NCBI GenBank assembly: GCA_008921705.1
Contig: VFFE01007488.1
Span: forward strand, 2,027,237-2,091,236
Direction: 5' to 3'
From: Burhinus oedicnemus
Taxonomy: Eukaryota > Chordata > Aves > Charadriiformes > Burhinidae
DNA length: 64,000 nucleotides
The position numbers and the translations under genes were made by a program. The notes under the pieces are model-generated. The model was given only the letters and a program-made list of their open reading frames with translations. It was not told the origin of the DNA and ran no database searches. Below, one piece after another: positions 51,601 to 58,680 of this stretch; positions within the stretch are counted from its first letter, which is position 1; the number at the start of each line of letters is the position of its first letter.

Positions 51601-52693
51601 TGATGAGTGGAAGCAGAATTTCCAAGTTAAATACATGATAAAACTTTTTGGTATCATTTACTTGTTTAATTTATAGAATCATTTACTACTTGTTTATGTT
51701 CAATGCAAGTTTTTAGCATTTTCATTATACTGCAACACAAAGACTTTAGTTTACATAGACTTCTCTTATTAAAGAAAGCTGGTGAATTTCACTTTTCTGT
51801 CATCAAACTGCTCTCTCTCCAAATTACACAAAACACCAATATGGATTTCATTATCTGAAAACATATCTGCATTCTCAGCAGAGGAATGTAGATAGGAAGA
51901 GCCTAAGTTCATGGGTTTTTTGCTTTTATCCTATCCCTCTTTTTCACCTCTGCAGCTTTTACTGAGTTTCCATTTGTTTTAATGCTTAACACTAATGACA
52001 AACTTCTTTCTTTCATCATTTTTCAGTGCTGTTTTCTGCTGTTCCATTGCTGTTTAGCAATTAGTTTCACTTTGTGGCAAGAAAAGTTTTTAATTAGTGT
52101 ACTAATGCTAAAACTTAAGAATAATTTGTATCCAAGCAACATAAAAAATAAAATCTATGAACACCACCCATGAAAGGGTATGCTAGGAATTTATAAAAAA
52201 GAAATAAAACTTAATCAATTGTATTGATCCAAAGGCACACATATCTTACTTTTTTTGGGGGAGGAAGGGTCAAAAAGGGAACTGTAGTTTTATATTTATT
52301 CATCTGTTCTCAGGCAATGTCCTTTTTAAACTGAGGAAAAAAACCCTGTCTTTCTGATCTGACTGAAGAGTCAAGTTGGTATAATTCTTTCTCACATATG
52401 ACAACCAGCAAATGAAAGCCACACAACAAATCAAGCCTTCTGCTGCACTCCTGAAAATCCCATCACTACCACATTTGATGGTATCTTGGAAATTGTACAC
52501 ATAACAAAGGGAGGTGGATAGCTGTGATGCAAGTTCTTTAAGCTATTCAGGTATTTTGACATAGATGAGAAATGGAAAGAAAGTTAAAAGAAATTAGCCA
52601 ATTTCTTACCTTTATAGCCTTAATTGCTGCTTTGGTGATCTGTGTCATTTTAGCTTTAGAAATGGGTGGCTTGTAATCATTTAGCGAGTACAA
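13918..52693 (-). CDS. SCAF8: SCAF8 (RBM16), SR-related CTD-associated factor 8: gene span, exons 2-20
   Basis: Nineteen minus-strand exons join in phase to encode 1347 residues. With the missing ~10-residue first exon the protein would be about 1357, against about 1271 in human. Domain order (numbering includes the missing 10): CID about 1-140; Gln/Ala-rich 200-262; acidic/Gln-rich 263-372; Arg/Ser-Lys block 385-470; RRM about 478-553; Pro-rich 643-720; VSSSSGL repeats about 792-985; Arg/Asp/Pro-rich tail to ESTETEGT. The known family role is nuclear: the CID binds Ser-phosphorylated RNA polymerase II CTD repeats, the RRM binds RNA, and with SCAF4 it blocks early poly(A) site use and supports elongation. 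The paralogue SCAF4 is the alternative, but the RRM, Arg/Ser-Lys block and C-terminus read as SCAF8. Coding exons are listed separately. No frameshift or in-frame stop was found. Confidence 0.96.
15045..15617 (-). repeat. SCAF8: In-frame tandem array of about 13 units of 42-45 bp (VSSSSGL repeats)
   Basis: The protein repeats [13 protein letters not shown] plus a 2-4 residue linker: VGG, TGE, AGG, GGG, AGG, AGG, MAG, LAG, LTG, LAG, LL, MG, LA. Linkers rich in GG lie at the 5' end of the exon and Leu/Met linkers at the 3' end, so the array grades from homogeneous to diverged. Units such as [15 protein letters not shown] are nearly identical at DNA level, which suggests recent local duplication or gene conversion (inference). 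Confidence 0.9.
15618..16255 (-). other. SCAF8: SCAF8 intron 19
   Basis: 638-bp intron with consensus ends. Nothing recognisable inside. Confidence 0.9.
16256..16477 (-). CDS. SCAF8: SCAF8 exon 19
   Basis: 222 bp, phase 1/1. It encodes [56 protein letters not shown] and [27 protein letters not shown] and [10 protein letters not shown] line up with the human protein as I recall it. The acceptor is tttctctacag and the donor TCTG/gtaaga. The region is probably disordered, with no recognised domain. Confidence 0.93.
16478..17671 (-). other. SCAF8: SCAF8 introns 17 and 18 (flanking exon 18)
   Basis: Intron 18 is 16478-17052 and intron 17 is 17134-17671; exon 18 lies between. AT-rich, no repeats recognised. 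Short ORFs around 17160-17510 are chance readings. Confidence 0.9.
17053..17133 (-). CDS. SCAF8: SCAF8 exon 18 (Pro-Val repeat)
   Basis: 81 bp, phase 1/1, so removing it would keep frame. It encodes [20 protein letters not shown] then PPVVPT, a short near-perfect PPPVV repeat. The acceptor is tttccatatag and the donor ACAC/gtaagt, where the last exon base is C. The repetitive DNA (GGTGGCGGGACAACA-like units on the plus strand) could vary in copy number between individuals. Confidence 0.92.
17672..17816 (-). CDS. SCAF8: SCAF8 exon 17 (Pro-rich)
   Basis: 145 bp, phase 0 to 1. It encodes [38 protein letters not shown] and [10 protein letters not shown]. Pro-rich segments of this kind are likely docking sites for SH3, WW or GYF domains (inference). 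The donor is CCAG/gtaagt. The acceptor is unusual: the bases just before AG are an A run (gcattaaaaaag), with the pyrimidine tract about 12-28 bases upstream. Confidence 0.93.
17817..19401 (-). other. SCAF8: SCAF8 intron 16
   Basis: 1585-bp AT-rich intron. Around 18388-18432 there is a run of TATATA-type sequence able to fold into imperfect hairpins. Nothing else recognised. Confidence 0.9.
19402..19532 (-). CDS. SCAF8: SCAF8 exon 16
   Basis: 131 bp. It completes a Glu codon and encodes [20 protein letters not shown], then a Thr-rich stretch ending PVTMLQ. The segment is low complexity, probably disordered, and less conserved than the RRM. The acceptor is tttctgaag, with only a modest pyrimidine run, and the donor GCAG/gtttgt. 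Both sites are required by phase with exons 15 and 17. Confidence 0.92.
19533..20707 (-). other. SCAF8: SCAF8 intron 15
   Basis: 1175-bp intron with consensus boundaries and no recognised internal feature. Confidence 0.9.
20708..20864 (-). CDS. SCAF8: SCAF8 exon 15 (after the RRM)
   Basis: 157 bp, phase 0 to 1. It encodes [20 protein letters not shown], then [20 protein letters not shown] and [20 protein letters not shown] is the last RRM strand; the following [13 protein letters not shown] block is a conserved SCAF4/SCAF8 extension. The acceptor is tgttttcag and the donor ACAG/gtacgg. Confidence 0.95.
20865..21535 (-). other. SCAF8: SCAF8 intron 14
   Basis: 671-bp intron, AT-rich, nothing recognised. 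Confidence 0.9.
21536..21649 (-). CDS. SCAF8: SCAF8 exon 14 (RRM second half, RNP1)
   Basis: 114 bp, phase 0/0. It encodes [20 protein letters not shown], then [26 protein letters not shown] is the RNP1 motif, with an aromatic Tyr at a main RNA-stacking position. The acceptor is ttttccatag and the donor TAAG/gtaagt. Small changes from human as I recall it (Ala-Tyr for Ala-Phe, Ile-Ile for Val-Ile) are conservative. Confidence 0.96.
21650..23263 (-). other. SCAF8: SCAF8 intron 13
   Basis: 1614-bp intron splitting the RRM. It holds an unbroken plus-strand frame of 116 codons (22865-23215), Lys-rich and resembling no family I know. It is antisense to SCAF8 and most likely chance. Confidence 0.85.
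23264..23364 (-). CDS. SCAF8: SCAF8 exon 13 (RRM first half)
   Basis: 101 bp. It completes a Val codon, then encodes [20 protein letters not shown] and [20 protein letters not shown] is the RNP2 motif on strand 1 of the RNA-recognition motif, and [10 protein letters not shown] is helix 1. The acceptor is ctcttgacag and the donor TAAT/gtaagt. The exon ends exactly between strand 2 and the RNP1 strand encoded by exon 14. Confidence 0.96.
23365..25603 (-). other. SCAF8: SCAF8 intron 12
   Basis: 2239-bp intron. It contains a duplicated 10-mer AGCAGTACTG (24421-24440), a short (AC)n run at 24634-24645 and an unbroken sense-strand frame of 145 codons (24792-25229) with no family match. No transposon recognised. 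Confidence 0.85.
25604..25797 (-). CDS. SCAF8: SCAF8 exon 12 (Arg/Ser-Lys block)
   Basis: 194 bp. It encodes [20 protein letters not shown], an Arg/Ser stretch, [20 protein letters not shown] and IRSKTLS. This is the SR-like basic block that probably gives nuclear localisation and contacts with RNA or splicing factors (family knowledge and inference). The translated residues look identical to my memory of human SCAF8. The acceptor is attttgtag and the donor AGTG/gtaagt. Confidence 0.95.
26275..26387 (-). CDS. SCAF8: SCAF8 exon 11 (acidic to Arg/Ser)
   Basis: 113 bp, starting in phase 0 and ending two bases into an Arg codon. It encodes [20 protein letters not shown], then [17 protein letters not shown], so charge flips from acidic to basic inside the exon. 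The acceptor is gacctcag. The donor is CAAG/gtttca, a weak match to consensus after GT, forced by phase and by the family sequence. Confidence 0.93.
26544..26675 (-). CDS. SCAF8: SCAF8 exon 10
   Basis: 132 bp, phase 0/0. It encodes [20 protein letters not shown], then [20 protein letters not shown] and IQQQ. The segment is acidic, Ser-rich and probably disordered. The acceptor is gttatttag and the donor ACAG/gtaaaa. The [14 protein letters not shown] core matches the SCAF8 family. Because the exon is a multiple of three, skipping would be frame-neutral. Confidence 0.94.
26676..29735 (-). other. SCAF8: SCAF8 intron 9
   Basis: 3060-bp intron. Its main content is the plus-strand ERVL-like LTR at 27850-28276, listed separately. 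The rest is AT-rich unique sequence. The small neighbouring introns at 25798-26274, 26388-26543 and 29854-30241 are unremarkable. Confidence 0.88.
27850..28276 (+). mobile_element. ERVL-like solo LTR, short form (427 bp)
   Basis: It begins TGTTCTGGTTTCAGCCAGGC, continues with AGAGTTAATTTTC, carries an ATTAAA signal before CTGTCTTTATTTCAACCCACGAG, and ends CCACAACA. All these blocks are shared with the LTR at 60954-61524, so both are one family. Compared with that copy it lacks about 100 bases of U5 after CACGAG and some of U3. Flanks are GGTGT before and GATGC after: a poor, possibly decayed, target duplication. No internal retroviral sequence adjoins it. Its orientation is antisense to SCAF8. 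Confidence 0.75.
29736..29853 (-). CDS. SCAF8: SCAF8 exon 9 (Gln-rich coiled segment)
   Basis: 118 bp. It completes the Leu codon and encodes [20 protein letters not shown] followed by [18 protein letters not shown]. The Gln/Leu periodicity suggests a helix or coiled coil (inference). The acceptor is attttag and the donor AAAG/gtaaga. Phase 0 at its end joins to the Ala codon of exon 10. Confidence 0.94.
30242..30321 (-). CDS. SCAF8: SCAF8 exon 8 (acidic)
   Basis: 80 bp, starting in phase 0 and ending two bases into a Leu codon. It encodes [20 protein letters not shown] then ETPTSQL. The acceptor is ttctcctag and the donor AGCT/gtaaga. That donor has T rather than G at the last exon base and so departs from consensus, but it is required to keep phase with exon 9. 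A CR1 LINE begins about 200 bp away in the upstream intron. Confidence 0.93.
30530..32810 (+). mobile_element. CR1 LINE, 5'-truncated, nearly complete 3' half of ORF2 plus 3' UTR
   Basis: The order of readable blocks is endonuclease end ([57 protein letters not shown]), then reverse transcriptase ([62 protein letters not shown]), then the C-terminal part ([32 protein letters not shown]). The 3' end carries ACTCTAACAATTCTATGATT and the repeated ATTCTATG octamer, ending at 32810. Frames shift several times and stops occur, so it is dead. The catalytic FADD box reads FADN, and roughly 70 codons after KLCGA appear missing. It lies inside SCAF8 intron 7 on the opposite strand. Confidence 0.93.
32789..32810 (+). 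repeat. CR1 terminal octamer repeats
   Basis: AATTCTATG, ATTCTATG, ATTCT: the short tandem tail that replaces poly(A) at the 3' end of avian CR1 elements. It fixes the 3' boundary and the plus orientation of the element. Confidence 0.9.
34294..34309. repeat. (AC)n microsatellite
   Basis: Eight AC dinucleotides in an AT-rich intron; potentially length-variable. Confidence 0.85.
35125..35830 (-). mobile_element. CR1 LINE 3' fragment
   Basis: On the minus strand it reads through CR1-like blocks: AAGAGGGCCAACAATATCCT; a stretch like [19 protein letters not shown] (matching a CR1 variant); GGATTATAGACAACAGATGG and the [18 protein letters not shown] region; then LSNLT-like coding and a 3' UTR with TTGGACTGAGACCTGTTGAG. 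It is diverged, out of frame in places, and lacks the octamer tail. It looks like a different CR1 subfamily from the 30530 copy. It lies in sense orientation inside SCAF8 intron 7. Confidence 0.8.
36487..36508. repeat. Perfect 22-bp AT-rich palindrome
   Basis: ATTATACAATT followed immediately by its exact reverse complement AATTGTATAAT. No spacer. No associated element seen; likely chance in very AT-rich sequence, though a cruciform is possible. Confidence 0.8.
38625..38801 (-). CDS. SCAF8: SCAF8 exon 7 (Gln/Ala-rich)
   Basis: 177 bp, phase 0/0. It encodes [20 protein letters not shown], then a helical stretch with [20 protein letters not shown] and the end SFNK. The composition is low-complexity Gln and Ala. 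The acceptor is tcttttag and the donor TAAG/gtagaa. It lies just upstream of the largest internal intron (8.3 kb), which carries two CR1 insertions. Confidence 0.95.
38802..42225 (-). other. SCAF8: SCAF8 intron 6
   Basis: 3424-bp intron. It contains a G/T-rich tract at 39646-39690 and a C-rich run at about 40577-40591. No transposon recognised. A few ORFs of 60-77 codons look like chance. Confidence 0.88.
42226..42356 (-). CDS. SCAF8: SCAF8 exon 6 (linker)
   Basis: 131 bp. It completes the split Gly codon from exon 5, then encodes [20 protein letters not shown] and [18 protein letters not shown]. This is the region after the CID, with a Thr-Pro repeat that could be phosphorylated (inference) and the start of the Gln-rich helical segment. 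The acceptor is attttttag and the donor ACAG/gtaaat. Confidence 0.94.
42357..44014 (-). other. SCAF8: SCAF8 intron 5
   Basis: 1658-bp intron. A plus-strand frame of 119 codons (43411-43770) resembles nothing I know and is antisense. Nothing else recognised. Confidence 0.88.
44015..44171 (-). CDS. SCAF8: SCAF8 exon 5 (CID C-terminus)
   Basis: 157 bp, starting in phase 0 and ending one base into the next codon. It encodes [20 protein letters not shown], then [18 protein letters not shown] and a Ser/Thr-rich tail ending MSNNTP. The first half completes the CID ([12 protein letters not shown] is diagnostic); the second half opens the Pro/Thr-rich linker. The acceptor is cattttag and the donor CCAG/gtatgc. 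Confidence 0.95.
44172..47199 (-). other. SCAF8: SCAF8 intron 4
   Basis: 3028-bp intron with an ancient CR1 3'-end scrap at about 44300-44395, listed separately. Two plus-strand frames of 124-128 codons (45243-45617, 46360-46746) have no recognisable content. Confidence 0.88.
44300..44395 (-). mobile_element. Ancient amniote CR1-type 3' end, short remnant
   Basis: The plus strand AGAACCATAAGAACAGTTAT ACTGGGTCACACCAAAGATG TCTA is very close to the reverse complement of the conserved 3' terminus of old amniote CR1 elements (the reverse of a GACCTTTGGTCTGACCCAGTATGG-like end). The comparison is from memory. It is only about 95 bp and decays quickly beyond. Confidence 0.6.
47200..47361 (-). CDS. 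SCAF8: SCAF8 exon 4 (CID core)
   Basis: 162 bp, phase 0/0. It encodes [20 protein letters not shown], then the stretch ending [22 protein letters not shown] is the hallmark CID segment that packs against the CTD peptide. The acceptor is tctttgtag and the donor CAAG/gtaaac. Residues appear unchanged from those I recall for mammals, as expected for a core transcription-coupled domain. Confidence 0.96.
47362..51018 (-). other. SCAF8: SCAF8 intron 3
   Basis: 3657-bp AT-rich intron. A 17-T run lies at 50539-50555. No coding or mobile element recognised. Confidence 0.88.
51019..51063 (-). CDS. SCAF8: SCAF8 exon 3 (CID)
   Basis: A 45-bp micro-exon encoding [15 protein letters not shown], part of the CID helix bundle. 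The acceptor is ttttccag and the donor AAAG/gtaagt; both junctions are phase 0. It is too short to stand out as an open reading frame and is called from the protein match plus splice sites. Skipping it would keep frame but remove 15 residues from the CTD-binding fold. Confidence 0.95.
51064..52609 (-). other. SCAF8: SCAF8 intron 2
   Basis: 1546-bp intron between the 45-bp exon 3 and exon 2. Nothing recognised. Confidence 0.88.
52610..52693 (-). CDS. SCAF8: SCAF8 exon 2 (CID N-terminus)
   Basis: 84 bp, phase 0 at both ends. It encodes [16 protein letters not shown] and on to KAAIKAIK, the first helices of the CTD-interaction domain. The acceptor is tttttggcag and the donor is AAAG/gtaaga. This is the most 5' exon visible. 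In other vertebrates the preceding exon supplies about ten residues starting at the initiator Met. No Met-initiated short exon with a matching donor was recognised between 52694 and 64000. Confidence 0.95.
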
Positions 52694-55600
52694 CTGCCAA
52701 AAAAACACCAAAACCCAAGTTATTAGAAGTATATTCTGCAGTTGTAAACAGTATAAAAACACATTACTTTTCCACAAAAAACCACCACTTTTCATTTTCA
52801 TCAGATTTTAAGTATATGTTACACCAGAAAAGGCATCCCCAATTAAGAAAAAATAAAAAGGCCCAATAAAATATAATGTAAGATCCAAAACGCTTAAAAG
52901 ATAACACGTTTTTCTTTGCAATGGTCACTATATATTTAGTTTTACTAGCACTAAATACAGCAGACACCTGCAGGTGAAGTTACAAAGGAAATACATACGA
53001 TATGCAAATACGGTAGCTCTCATCACGTTTTTGTTTCTAGGCAAAAAAATTAATATATTTGACTACCTTTATGGAAGCATAACAGAAGCTTAACCAAATA
53101 CTCACTATATTGATCATCGTACGCCTGCTGAATCAAATCTTTTCATTTTCCATTAAACAAAAAAATCCAGCCCAGTGAGAATGAGCATGTAGTAATTTTG
53201 CCACTGAAAACAGCAGATTTGAAAAAAGTACAGATTTCCTTCATTCACTGTGTTAACTCAGAGAAATAATATATCAGAAGTATTACAAATACTTAAGCAA
53301 AAATCTAGCTGGGGTCTCAATTTTAAACATGGCTTTTTAACCATTAATATCTAACTGCCAACACAGCCACAGTACACAGGTGGTAGAGTTCTGCAACATT
53401 TTTCTCCCAGGATGCAGTAATAACTCTGTTCTTTCCACTAAGTACATACATCTCTTAGTGGAATCAATCCAGCATGACAGATATCAATCAGAAATTTGCT
53501 ATACAGTGAGAACTGTACATGAACTAACTTCACAGCTATGACTGATAGGTGGTAATCGGAAACAACTCCTTCCTTCACACTGAGTCAGGACTCCATCGTC
53601 TAAGGCTATTTACTTGCTGTGAAAACCTCTGATTATTTACAATATATGGCTTTGAACAAAATGCTGCTCTTTTCTCCTTCAACTCTAGGTGTTAATGGAC
53701 ACGCGACTGTCTAGTATTTGCCGCTTTCACACATAAAAAGACCAGATACAAAATGCCAAACCAGCTTTAAGGATATTCTTGACTTAACTTACATTGTATT
53801 TTTGTTTACAAGACACACGTTAGCTCAAAAACAGAGCCCTGACAATGGGAATGAGGATCCATAGACGACTTTTTATTTCTTGCCTCAAGACAGCAAGAAT
53901 TGGAGTTTTTCCATAAAATGGTCATTGAAACAGAAACAAAGCCAAAAGAACCCTCTCCTCTCCTACTACACACCCTGAGCAATACAATATTTTGAACTAG
54001 ATTTAACATCCATACTGATATATTAACAATATCTTTAACTTCCTAAGATTCATTCAACTTTTGGCAAACCACTAGCTCAGAAAACATAATTCAGAATCGC
54101 TTACACTTAAGAAAGTAAAATGTAACAGTAAACAGGATCACACAGTGGAAAGGATTAGACAATCTTAAATATAGGTCACGCTCCCCAGGTTGGTTATAAA
54201 AATTTATTGCTCTGAAGCTAATAAGTAGATATTCTTCAGCTGTATTTGAGTTTTCAAGAGACAAGAATTCTTCTCTCTGCAAACATGAGATGCTTTTTTT
54301 CTATCCTTTCCTGTCAAAATCAGCTTTAACTAAAACTTTGTATAGTCTTCAAAAAACAAATAAAAAAAAAATTGGTTTGTCCAAGCATAAGTATCTGCCT
54401 TCTCAGCTTGAAAGTATTTCCATTAAAACAGTGAAATTATAACCAGTTCACAGCTAGACATCCACTTTTAAAACAACTGTTACTACTTCTCGCTAGTGCT
54501 AATATTAATAGCTGTTGCAAAATACTTTGAATTACTTACGTGCTTCTTAAACAACAAAAAGCAATACGCTTCTAGAATTCAAGTATATATATGCTCTTCA
54601 CCACCACAGAAGAAAGGGAGAAAAGAGGCAGAAAATCAAGAGTCTCAAATCAGTTTCTTCTCTGTTTTATACTCATAGTTCAGTGCTCAACTTCCAATTA
54701 CTCAAGGGTGATTTACCAGACTATGGGTCACTCATCCTGGCTACTGACTTGGCTGGATGACATGCAACTACAGCTAAACTACTTCTGGGGCCGCTACAGT
54801 GCCAGAAACATTTTGCTTACGTTCAGGCAGTGCCTTAGCAGAATCAGTTTGGGTATTCCTGATCAGCAGTCTCAAAGCCCAAAATACTAGTAAAAGCAAT
54901 TCACAGATACGTGAGCAAATATGAAATCATCCTACATTCAAGAAGCCACTTTGCCAATCTGAAAACAGTCCCAGAAGAGACAGGAACAGTAGCTCCTTCA
55001 CCTAAGACATACACAGCTATAAGGCAATAGAACCACTGACTTGTGTAGATATGCTGGGACCATGCCTGACCAGTCCACCAGCTTTGAAATGATCAGGGAA
55101 AAAAAGGGGATGGGGTGGTTCAAAGCATCAAGAAAGCTACAACACAGTGCTGGGAAACACAGAAGAGGTGCACACAACTGATTCTGAAGCATTAGCTGTG
55201 TGCAGTCAGGCATCTTAGTACCACACATCTGGAATATGCCAAAAATCAACAGGATAACACACGTTGCTGCTAACACCTCATTACTTTATTCCAGGTAGCA
55301 GAAAGCCAAATTTAGCATGAAGTTTAAGGACAGGTAATTCAAGCTAGAAAAAGAAAAAATGAACCAAAAGAAGCAGCAAAATTAAGAACATATTTCTGTA
55401 GAGATAGGCTTTTTGGACAATGGATACACCTGTTCCAGGTTTTAACAGCAGTATAAATGAAAACACAAATCCCAAATTCAGTACCTAGAAGAACCCAAGG
55501 AAAAAAAAAAAATCATTCTTCTGAATTATTTTTCCTTAATTGTCTTTAAGAAGCTTTTAATGTCCTATAAATACATTTTGCCTTGAAAAGTACATTCAGT

Positions 55601-55861
55601 TGGAAAACTGGTGATTTAAGTCTGTCAGTGTATGGCAGAAGTTTGAAGTAGCAGTATTTGTACAAGGGACAAAGTGATGACCCTGTGTGAAATACCTACT
55701 TGCAATTTTGCAACATTTAATGCAACGCTTGCTTTTGAAGAAATTAATATTCAAGTTTTGCTTACAAAATTAAGACACGTGACATTTCTTAAAATGTCTT
55801 AACTCAATCTTTTAGTATTAAACAGAATTTTAACTACATAAACTGCAGACATCCCCAGCAT

Positions 55862-56870
55862 AGTTTAATCCAAATGAAAGAGGGCCACTAGATCAGGTTG
55901 CTCAAAGATCCATCCAACCTTACCTTGAAATGTTTCCAGGGATAGGGCATCCACAACTTCTCCAGGCAACCTGTTCCAGTGTCTCACCACCCTCAGAGTA
56001 AAGAATTTCTTCCTAATACCTGATCTCAACCAACCCCCTTTTAGTTTAAAACCATTATTCCCTATCACTTCTCTTACAATCCCCCTTTAGGTATCGAAAG
56101 GCCTCAATAAGGTCTCCCCGAAGCCTTCTCTTCTCCAGGCTGAACAACCCCAACTCTCTCAGCCTGTCTTCACAAGAGAGGTGCTCCAGCCCTCTGGTCA
56201 TCTCCGTGGCCTTCCTATGGACCCACTCTAACAGGTCCATGTCCTTCTTGTGCTGGGGATGCCAGAAATGGATGTGGTATCCAGGTGGGGTTTCACCAGA
56301 GCAAAGTAGAGGGGGAAGATCACCTCGCTCGACCTGCTGGCCACACTTCTTTTTATGTAGCCCAGGATGTGGATGGCCTTCTGGGCTGCAAGCACACATT
56401 GCTGGCCCATGTTCGACTTCTCATCAACCAACACCCCAAGTTCTTCTCCTCAGGGCTGCTCTAAATCCATTCATCACCCAGTCTGCACTGATGCTGGTGA
56501 CTGCCCTGACCCAGGTGCAGAAGGACCTTGCACTTCGCCTTGTTGAACTTCATGCGGTTCACATGGGCCTCCTACTCAAACCTGTCAGGGTCCTTCTCGA
56601 TGGCATCCCTTCGCTCCACTGTATCAACTGCACCACTTAGCTTGGTATCATCTGCAAACTTGTTGAGGGCACACTCAATCCCACTGTCTATGTCATTAAT
56701 AAAGATAATAAATAGTATCAGTCCCACTATGGACCCCTGAGGGACATCACTTGTTACTCATCTCCATTTGGACACTGAGCCATTAACTGCAATTCTTTGG
56801 ATGCTGCCATACAGCCAACTCCTTATCCATCGAATAGTCCATCCATCAAACCCACTTCCTCTACTGCTAG
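55862..56870 (-). mobile_element. CR1 LINE 3' fragment (RT end, C-terminus)
   Basis: On the minus strand the blocks run RT palm (a FADDTKLSG-like motif around 56641-56665, with both Asp codons intact), [20 protein letters not shown], the [13 protein letters not shown] region, [40 protein letters not shown], and a C-terminal part with [20 protein letters not shown]. Frames are broken. The 5' end is truncated inside the reverse transcriptase, and the usual ATTCTATG tail is absent, so the 3' end is truncated or decayed. It is less altered than the ancient copies nearby. Confidence 0.9.
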
Positions 56871-57889
56871 GCTGGCTAGACAAGAAAGATTTGCTTTCCT
56901 CTCTAGTAATAAAAACTTCATTTCTTCATCTAGAATAGGTGATTTTTAAGACAGTAGGCATTTAAAGAAACCAGATATACTTCAAATCTAGTTAAAGCAA
57001 AATAATTGCAATTTATTCAGGATTATAAAATATGAAAATAAAGAGTTAAAAATATATATATTATTTTTGTTTCTAAAACTTGTGCTTATATTCTGGCTCC
57101 TTTTATCCCTTTATGCCCTTTTGCACAAATGCTTAGCCAAAACAGTTTTCTATAATTATTTCCTGATCATGCTTCTGTAAGGCATTCACGCTCACTGCAA
57201 GAAGATAACTGCTTGCCCTCACATAAAAAAAGCCTTTAAACAAACAAGGAAAAAAAAGCAACATGGCTAAATAGCTAAATCAGGGAAACCATCTGAGGTA
57301 AAATGATGTATTTCAGAAAATCAGAAGTGGTATCCAAAGGGGCGGGGAGAGAGACCATAAGCTCTAGCTGGTAATGTATACATGAAAAATAAAGCTATAA
57401 AGTTTGAGAAACAAGCAGGAAAAGGCATAAAAATCAGCCCTTTCCAGCAGAGAGAAGGAATAGCAGATCTATTAGAGTGCTCCTCCAGGACAATCAGCAC
57501 ATAAAGAAGCACTCATATGAGGTAAAGCCCTACAGAAGATCTACACACCGAGGAAAAACCGTGGAGACTTGCATATCAGAATCCTCCTCAAGTGTGTTTA
57601 TAAGAAGGTAAAGAACAAGCTCACAACGTGAAAAATAATGAAGCACTAGAACAAAACTCAAGAATGAAAGACCCAGCAGCTATGATTTGTGAATTCTCAC
57701 TTAAAGTAGTCTCAATCTTGTAGCTCTAAGAGACAGGAAAAGCAACATGAATTTCTGACAAAGATTCGAAGTGAGAATTAGGAAACAGCGGATCAGTTAG
57801 GTTCAATGTTTGTATCAGAAAAATTTGTATAAATTACTTGAAAGAAAAGAATTAGTGGGCACACAGATAATTCCATGCAGCTGTTTTAA

Positions 57890-58680
57890 GGAAAAGCTAC
57901 ATCTGAGTCTATTGTCCTTCTCTGCAAGACTCATTGAGCACACTGAGAAATCACTGATATAGTTCACCTGGACTACCAAAAGACATTTACCAAAGATCTC
58001 TCACAAAAGGCTCCAAAGAAACTAAGCTCTCCTAAACAGGCCCTTGCATGACAAATAACCTGACCAATTACTCCTTAAAAACAGCCAGCAAACAATTTGA
58101 ATAAACAGTCATTTTGTTTATAGTAGAGGGAAGTCCCAATAGAGTCCCACTTGTGCTGGGGCCTGTGCCTGTGCCATCAAGTATATTCTGGATAGGACAG
58201 ACAAAGTCAGACTACCAAAAGCTGCAGAGGAACATCAGTGACACTAGTGAGTACTAAAAAGGCAGACAAATTAAGCATGAGTACACATGAAGTAGCGGAC
58301 ACTGGGCTTTGAAGCTGACTGCTGCCATTCAGGAAAGGGATCTGCTGATACATGAGACACTTCTTTGAAGGCATCAACTCAACAGTAAACCAGAAAAATC
58401 TCAGGAGTAAACGCAGCAAACAGACTTTTAGAACCACATTATTTAGGCAACTGTACTAACCTACAGGGCACTCTCAACCTCTCAATACTTCTGCAATTTC
58501 TGCCCTCCCCTCTAATCTCCAAGGCTGGCATGAAATCATTAGGGATAACAAAAATTATGGAGAAGCTTTTAAGTGAAGAACAAAGGTGGCTAGCACTCTT
58601 CAGCCTGCAAACAGGATTACTAAGGGGATGGCATATGTCAATACAATCCAAGTAGTGGAGATCACCTAGGAAGGATGGCA
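57890..58680 (+). mobile_element. Ancient CR1/L3-like LINE fragment, highly diverged
   Basis: Plus-strand signposts appear in the right order: a GGAAAAGCTACATCTGAGTC stretch like the GKSCLTNL region; GATATAGTTCACCTGGACTA then AAAGACATTTACCAAAG (an IVHLDYQKTFTK reading, like the LDFxKAFD motif of LINE RT); CATTCAGGAAAGGGATCTGC (like TTQERDLG); and GGAGAAGCTTTTAAGTGAAG with CTCTTCAGCCTGCAAACAGG (like the [14 protein letters not shown] region). Spacing and order match old amniote CR1, but identity is low with many indels. Bounds are approximate. Confidence 0.65.

Noticed and set aside
56206..56740. Plus-strand frames of 70-144 codons
   Set aside because: Antisense readings of a minus-strand CR1 fragment.
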